Shown here: one piece after another, positions 61,334 through 64,000 of the stretch
How the letters are laid out: each line of letters opens with the position of its first letter
Position numbering within the stretch: position 1 is the first letter of the stretch
DNA from: CAVSVP01 sp963731125
GTDB lineage: Bacteria; Pseudomonadota; Gammaproteobacteria; Competibacterales; Competibacteraceae
DNA: 64,000 nt
Direction: 5' to 3'
NCBI GenBank assembly: GCA_963731125.1
Contig: CAVSVP010000006.1
Coordinates: forward strand, 1-64,000
The notes under the pieces: model-generated
What the model was told of the DNA's origin: nothing
Databases searched by the model: none
The model's input: the letters and a program-made list of their open reading frames with translations, nothing else
Made by a program: the position numbers and the translations under genes

Positions 61334-61461
61334 AATGGTTAATGGTTAATGGTTAATGGTTAATGGTTAATGGTTAATGGTTAATGGTTAATGGTTAATG
61401 GTTAATGGTTAATGGTTAATGGTTAATGGTTAATGGTTAATGGTTAATGGTTAATGGTTAA
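61334..61461. repeat. Heptamer tandem repeat, about 18 units of AATGGTT
   Basis: The unit AATGGTT is repeated about 18 times without variation over 128 bp. A 7 bp period is not a multiple of three, and no gene covers it. Unit number probably varies between strains. It lies 148 bp upstream of the membrane histidine-kinase gene (61185), in a position to affect its promoter. Confidence 0.95.
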
Positions 61462-61708
61462 GCTTTACCTTAGGTGATTTGAATTTTCTACAATTAACTT
61501 GTAGATTTTGCAAAACATTATTTTAAATCATGTTGGGCTAATTAAAGCGGAATTAGACAAAAAAGCCCTAATGTGTGGCATATTATTTGCTCGTACGCCA
61601 GCGTTACATCCCTTTCGCTGAATTGAATGTAACTAAAAAGTCTTTTTTGGCATTCAATATTCATAAATCCACCATTGCCTTTCCAAATATTAGACACCTT
61701 ACAGCCTT

Positions 61709-61744
61709 GGACGGCTAGCGTCTGACTGAGGCAAGAGGTCTAAT
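61709..61744 (+). repeat. Dispersed 36 bp repeat, copy 2
   Basis: GGACGGCTAGCGTCTGACT followed by GAGGCAAGAGGTCTAAT is nearly the same as 53526-53561. Just upstream, ATTAGACACC (61689-61698) is a partial inverted match to the end of the repeat, so a hairpin could form. Confidence 0.6.
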
Positions 61745-61796
61745 GAAATGTTGCAAGTGTAACGATTCAGTTTTTTTATCAGCCAGGTGAAATTCA

Positions 61797-62882
61797 GTGA
61801 AAAATTTCCATTGCGACAGTTGCCAGCAGCCTATCTTTTTTGAAAATGTGCAGTGCGTCACGTGCCAGCATACGTTAGGCTATCTCCCCGACCTAATGGT
61901 TATGAGCGCTCTCGAACCGGCAGATGCAGGTCAATGGCGGGCTCTGGCACCGCAAGCGCAGGGTCGGCTTTACCGGATGTGCCAAAATTACCCCCAGGAA
62001 CAAGTCTGCAATTGGATGGTCCCCGCGGAAAACCCCGAACCCTTTTGCCAGTCCTGCCGGCTGAATAAAACAATTCCTAATCTGAGTCAACCCCAGAATC
62101 GGACTTACTGGCAGCGTCTGGAAACGGCCAAACGGCGCCTCGTCTATAGCTTGCTGTCACTGGATTTACCTCTACTGAATAAGCAGGATAACACCGAGCA
62201 GGGCCTGGCCTTTGCATTTCTAGCCGATCCCGATCCCAGCTTTAAAGAAAACGCACAAGTCATGACGGGACACGCCGATGGTTTAATCACCATCAATATT
62301 GCCGAGGCCGACGATGCGATGCGCGAAAAGACGCGCTTAAACATGCATGAGGTTTACCGCACCGTGTTAGGGCATTTTCGCCATGAGATCGGTCATTACT
62401 ATTGGGAACGATTGGTGCGTTATAGGACTTGGCTTGAGCCCTATCGTGAACGGTTTGGCGACGAGCGCGAGGACTACAATCAAGCTCTGCAGCGGCATTA
62501 TGAACAGGGACCCCCCGCTGATTGGCAGCAGCATTATATTAGCGTCTACGCAAGCGCACATTCCTGGGAAGACTGGGCGGAAACCTGGGCCCATTACCTG
62601 CATATGGTCGATACTTTGGAAACTGCCGTCGCGTTCGGTCTCATCGTCAAACCCAGGGAACCGAAGGCACCCGCTATGGAGGCGGACTTAGATATTATCG
62701 GCCGCCAACCCGCATCCTTTGATAAGCTGCTGGAGAACTGGTTTGCGCTTACCTTTGCCATCAATAGCATTAATCGCAGCATGGGGCAAAAGGACCTCTA
62801 CCCTTTTATTTTATCGGATACAGTGGTTGCCAAACTGCGCTTTGTCCATGATGTGATTTACGATGCATCGTGTCAGCCTTAG
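61797..62882 (+). CDS. Zinc-ribbon metallopeptidase-like protein
   Basis: The 361-residue protein starts at a GTG, preceded by AGGTGA. The N-terminal part has paired cysteines (C6, C9, C20, C23; then C62, C71, C84, C87), suggesting zinc ribbons. The catalytic-like motif HEIGH (residues 196-200, in HFRHEIGHYYW) is typical of zincin metallopeptidases. A conserved WEDWAETWAHYLHMVDT segment follows, which may provide a third ligand. It resembles the uncharacterised 'putative zinc-binding metallopeptidase' family. There is no signal peptide, so it acts in the cytoplasm, which is inferred. The substrate is unknown. Confidence 0.83.
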   Translation: MKNFHCDSCQQPIFFENVQCVTCQHTLGYLPDLMVMSALEPADAGQWRALAPQAQGRLYRMCQNYPQEQVCNWMVPAENPEPFCQSCRLNKTIPNLSQPQNRTYWQRLETAKRRLVYSLLSLDLPLLNKQDNTEQGLAFAFLADPDPSFKENAQVMTGHADGLITINIAEADDAMREKTRLNMHEVYRTVLGHFRHEIGHYYWERLVRYRTWLEPYRERFGDEREDYNQALQRHYEQGPPADWQQHYISVYASAHSWEDWAETWAHYLHMVDTLETAVAFGLIVKPREPKAPAMEADLDIIGRQPASFDKLLENWFALTFAINSINRSMGQKDLYPFILSDTVVAKLRFVHDVIYDASCQP

Positions 62883-63265
62883 CGAACCCTGCCGTTGTTT
62901 GGTATTAGAGAAATAAAATCCTGGGTCAACTGGGGAACTTCTCCAGTGACCTGCTATAATTCATCTTACATCAATCGCTTGCTTGATCTTGGGCGATTTC
63001 TTGAGATGACTGTCCTCCGCTTCGAGATGCATCCATAGCCTGGATGGAGCGTCAGCGAAATCCGGGTTTGCAGGGAACGCTGCTTACCGCTTGACTCAGG
63101 CAGCCGTTGCAATCACATGCACAGCGACTTAGCCTGATAAAACGTAAGAAATCTACGGGTGCGAGCTAATGCGCCTTACATAATGCATTAATAGCTGACG
63201 CAATAACGGTTAAGTCACTTTTCAATATAAATAATTCACGATGAAGTACCGGCCAGAGGCAAAGC
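62883..63265. other. Intergenic region, REP-like palindrome only
   Basis: About 380 bp without a gene. CCTGGAT (63039-63045) pairs with ATCCGGG (63060-63066) around a GGAGCGTCAGCGAA core, similar to widespread proteobacterial palindromes. The rest shows no clear structure. Confidence 0.35.
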
Positions 63266-64000
63266 ATGATAAAAATACTTATAATATTCATTGGGCTTTT
63301 TATGATTTTGGCCACCGTACTTCCTTTAATTCCAAAAGATGCCTGGTGGATAAGGATGTTCGATTTTCCCCGTTTACAAATTATGGCGACTGCCGCATTT
63401 GTTCTGCTAATTTATCTGGTTTTTTACGATATTCAAAAACCGTTTAATCTTATTTTTTGTTTTGCGTTACTCGCCGCCGTTGCCTATCAAGCGTTTTGCA
63501 TTTTTCCCTATACGATGTTTTCGGCCAAGCAAGTTGAAAACGGTAGCAGACAAAATAGTCCATCATGCTTTAGCCTGATGGTCGCCAATGTGCTGATGAG
63601 CAATCGTTCTGCAACGCAACTGCGCTCCATCATCGAAGCAGCGAACCCGGACCTTTTGCTGGCCGTAGAAACCGACCACTGGTGGGCGGAACAGTTACAA
63701 CCGCTAGCGACGGATTACCCTTATAGGATTTCCCATGTCCTCGATAACACCTACGGTATGCTATTGTACTCCCGTCTGCCACTGGCGGAAACGAAAGTCA
63801 AATTCCTGATCCAAGATGACGTGCCCTCCATCCATACGCTGGTCAACTTGCCGTCGGGCGAACAGATTGAACTCCACTGTCTGCACCCGCTGCCACCGAG
63901 CCCTACCGAACACGAACGTTCCACTGAACGTGACGCAGAGCTTGTCCTGGTGGGCAAAGCCGTCAGAAACGCACGGCGGCCGGTGGTGGTCGCGGGGGAT
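63266..64000 (+). CDS. Endonuclease/exonuclease/phosphatase-family membrane protein, partial
   Basis: The frame is open from the ATG at 63266 (AGAGGC upstream) to the right edge, so at least 245 residues. Three membrane helices come first (ILIIFIGLFMILATVLPLI, IMATAAFVLLIYLVF, LIFCFALLAAVAYQAFCIF). The EEP domain follows: SLMVANVLMSNRSATQLRSII, PDLLLAVETDHWW (with the metal-binding Glu), GMLLYSRLP, IELHCLHPLPP and VVVAGD. Members hydrolyse phosphodiester bonds in varied substrates. Membrane-anchored ones like this are of unknown substrate. The C-terminal catalytic His lies outside the window. Confidence 0.85.
   Translation, partial: MIKILIIFIGLFMILATVLPLIPKDAWWIRMFDFPRLQIMATAAFVLLIYLVFYDIQKPFNLIFCFALLAAVAYQAFCIFPYTMFSAKQVENGSRQNSPSCFSLMVANVLMSNRSATQLRSIIEAANPDLLLAVETDHWWAEQLQPLATDYPYRISHVLDNTYGMLLYSRLPLAETKVKFLIQDDVPSIHTLVNLPSGEQIELHCLHPLPPSPTEHERSTERDAELVLVGKAVRNARRPVVVAGD

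Larger units (their letters stand above)
61186..61796. other. Intergenic region with tandem and dispersed repeats
   Basis: About 610 bp without a supportable gene. It holds the heptamer array at 61334-61461 and the dispersed repeat at 61709-61744. The remainder is AT-rich. Confidence 0.45.

Noticed and set aside
61334..61461. Possible CRISPR array
   Set aside because: The units are 7 bp with no spacers. It is a plain tandem repeat.

Overview
The window looks like a chromosomal segment of a gammaproteobacterium of moderate G+C. The evidence is its gene types: an Lnb-like DUF4105 protein, AsmA, several BON-domain proteins, an HPF/RaiA-cold-shock fusion, DUF5335, DUF1328, DUF3616 and CheB-CheR-kinase hybrids. 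I cannot name the genus from sequence alone. There are no rRNA or tRNA genes and no CRISPR array.

Region 1 (1-14424) is the downstream part of a type 2 BREX (Pgl) phage-defence operon on the minus strand, in the order pglY-pglZ-brxD-brxHI. BrxD and BrxHI are intact. PglZ carries one frameshift. PglY carries three frameshifts and one in-frame stop and is cut by a 2.3 kb insertion sequence with a CATTG target duplication. A second, nearly identical IS copy lies 294 bp further on, after a C-rich stretch that looks like poor-quality sequence or a mis-join. Its far side truncates an alpha/beta-hydrolase gene.

Region 2 (14552-22519) holds an Lnb-like DUF4105 membrane protein and then a pile-up of mobile DNA: an IS4-like element with an 89 bp MITE in its transposase, an ISKra4-family IS, the 3' end of a group II intron, and ISAs1-family and ISNCY-like elements inserted at the same CTCCTTAAT target.

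Region 3 (22697-41398) is a mostly intact accessory 'stress and envelope' region. It includes an APH-like/P-loop kinase fusion, an HPF-cold-shock fusion, four BON-domain proteins (3, 6, 1 and 2 domains), PncA, DUF5335, a PEBP-like protein, a 1327-residue AsmA-like protein with three internal modules, a sugar-dehydrogenase-like propeller, several lipoproteins and small exported proteins, and a GSP17M-like protein.

Region 4 (41549-44862) is a decayed sensor-kinase gene related to the intact CheB-CheR hybrid kinase further downstream. It is split by a second ISKra4 copy that has a clean 9 bp target duplication.

Region 5 (44931-64000) contains a Ca2+/cation antiporter, a DUF3616 protein, an EF-hand protein, a small lipoprotein plus DUF1328 pair and an MgtC-like protein. 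A minus-strand signalling block follows: a histidine kinase and receiver pair, a REC-PAS-GGDEF-EAL protein, a lone receiver, a CheB-CheR-PAS-kinase-REC giant and a membrane histidine kinase. The region ends with an 18-copy heptamer tandem repeat, a zinc metallopeptidase-like protein and an endonuclease/phosphatase-family protein running off the right edge.
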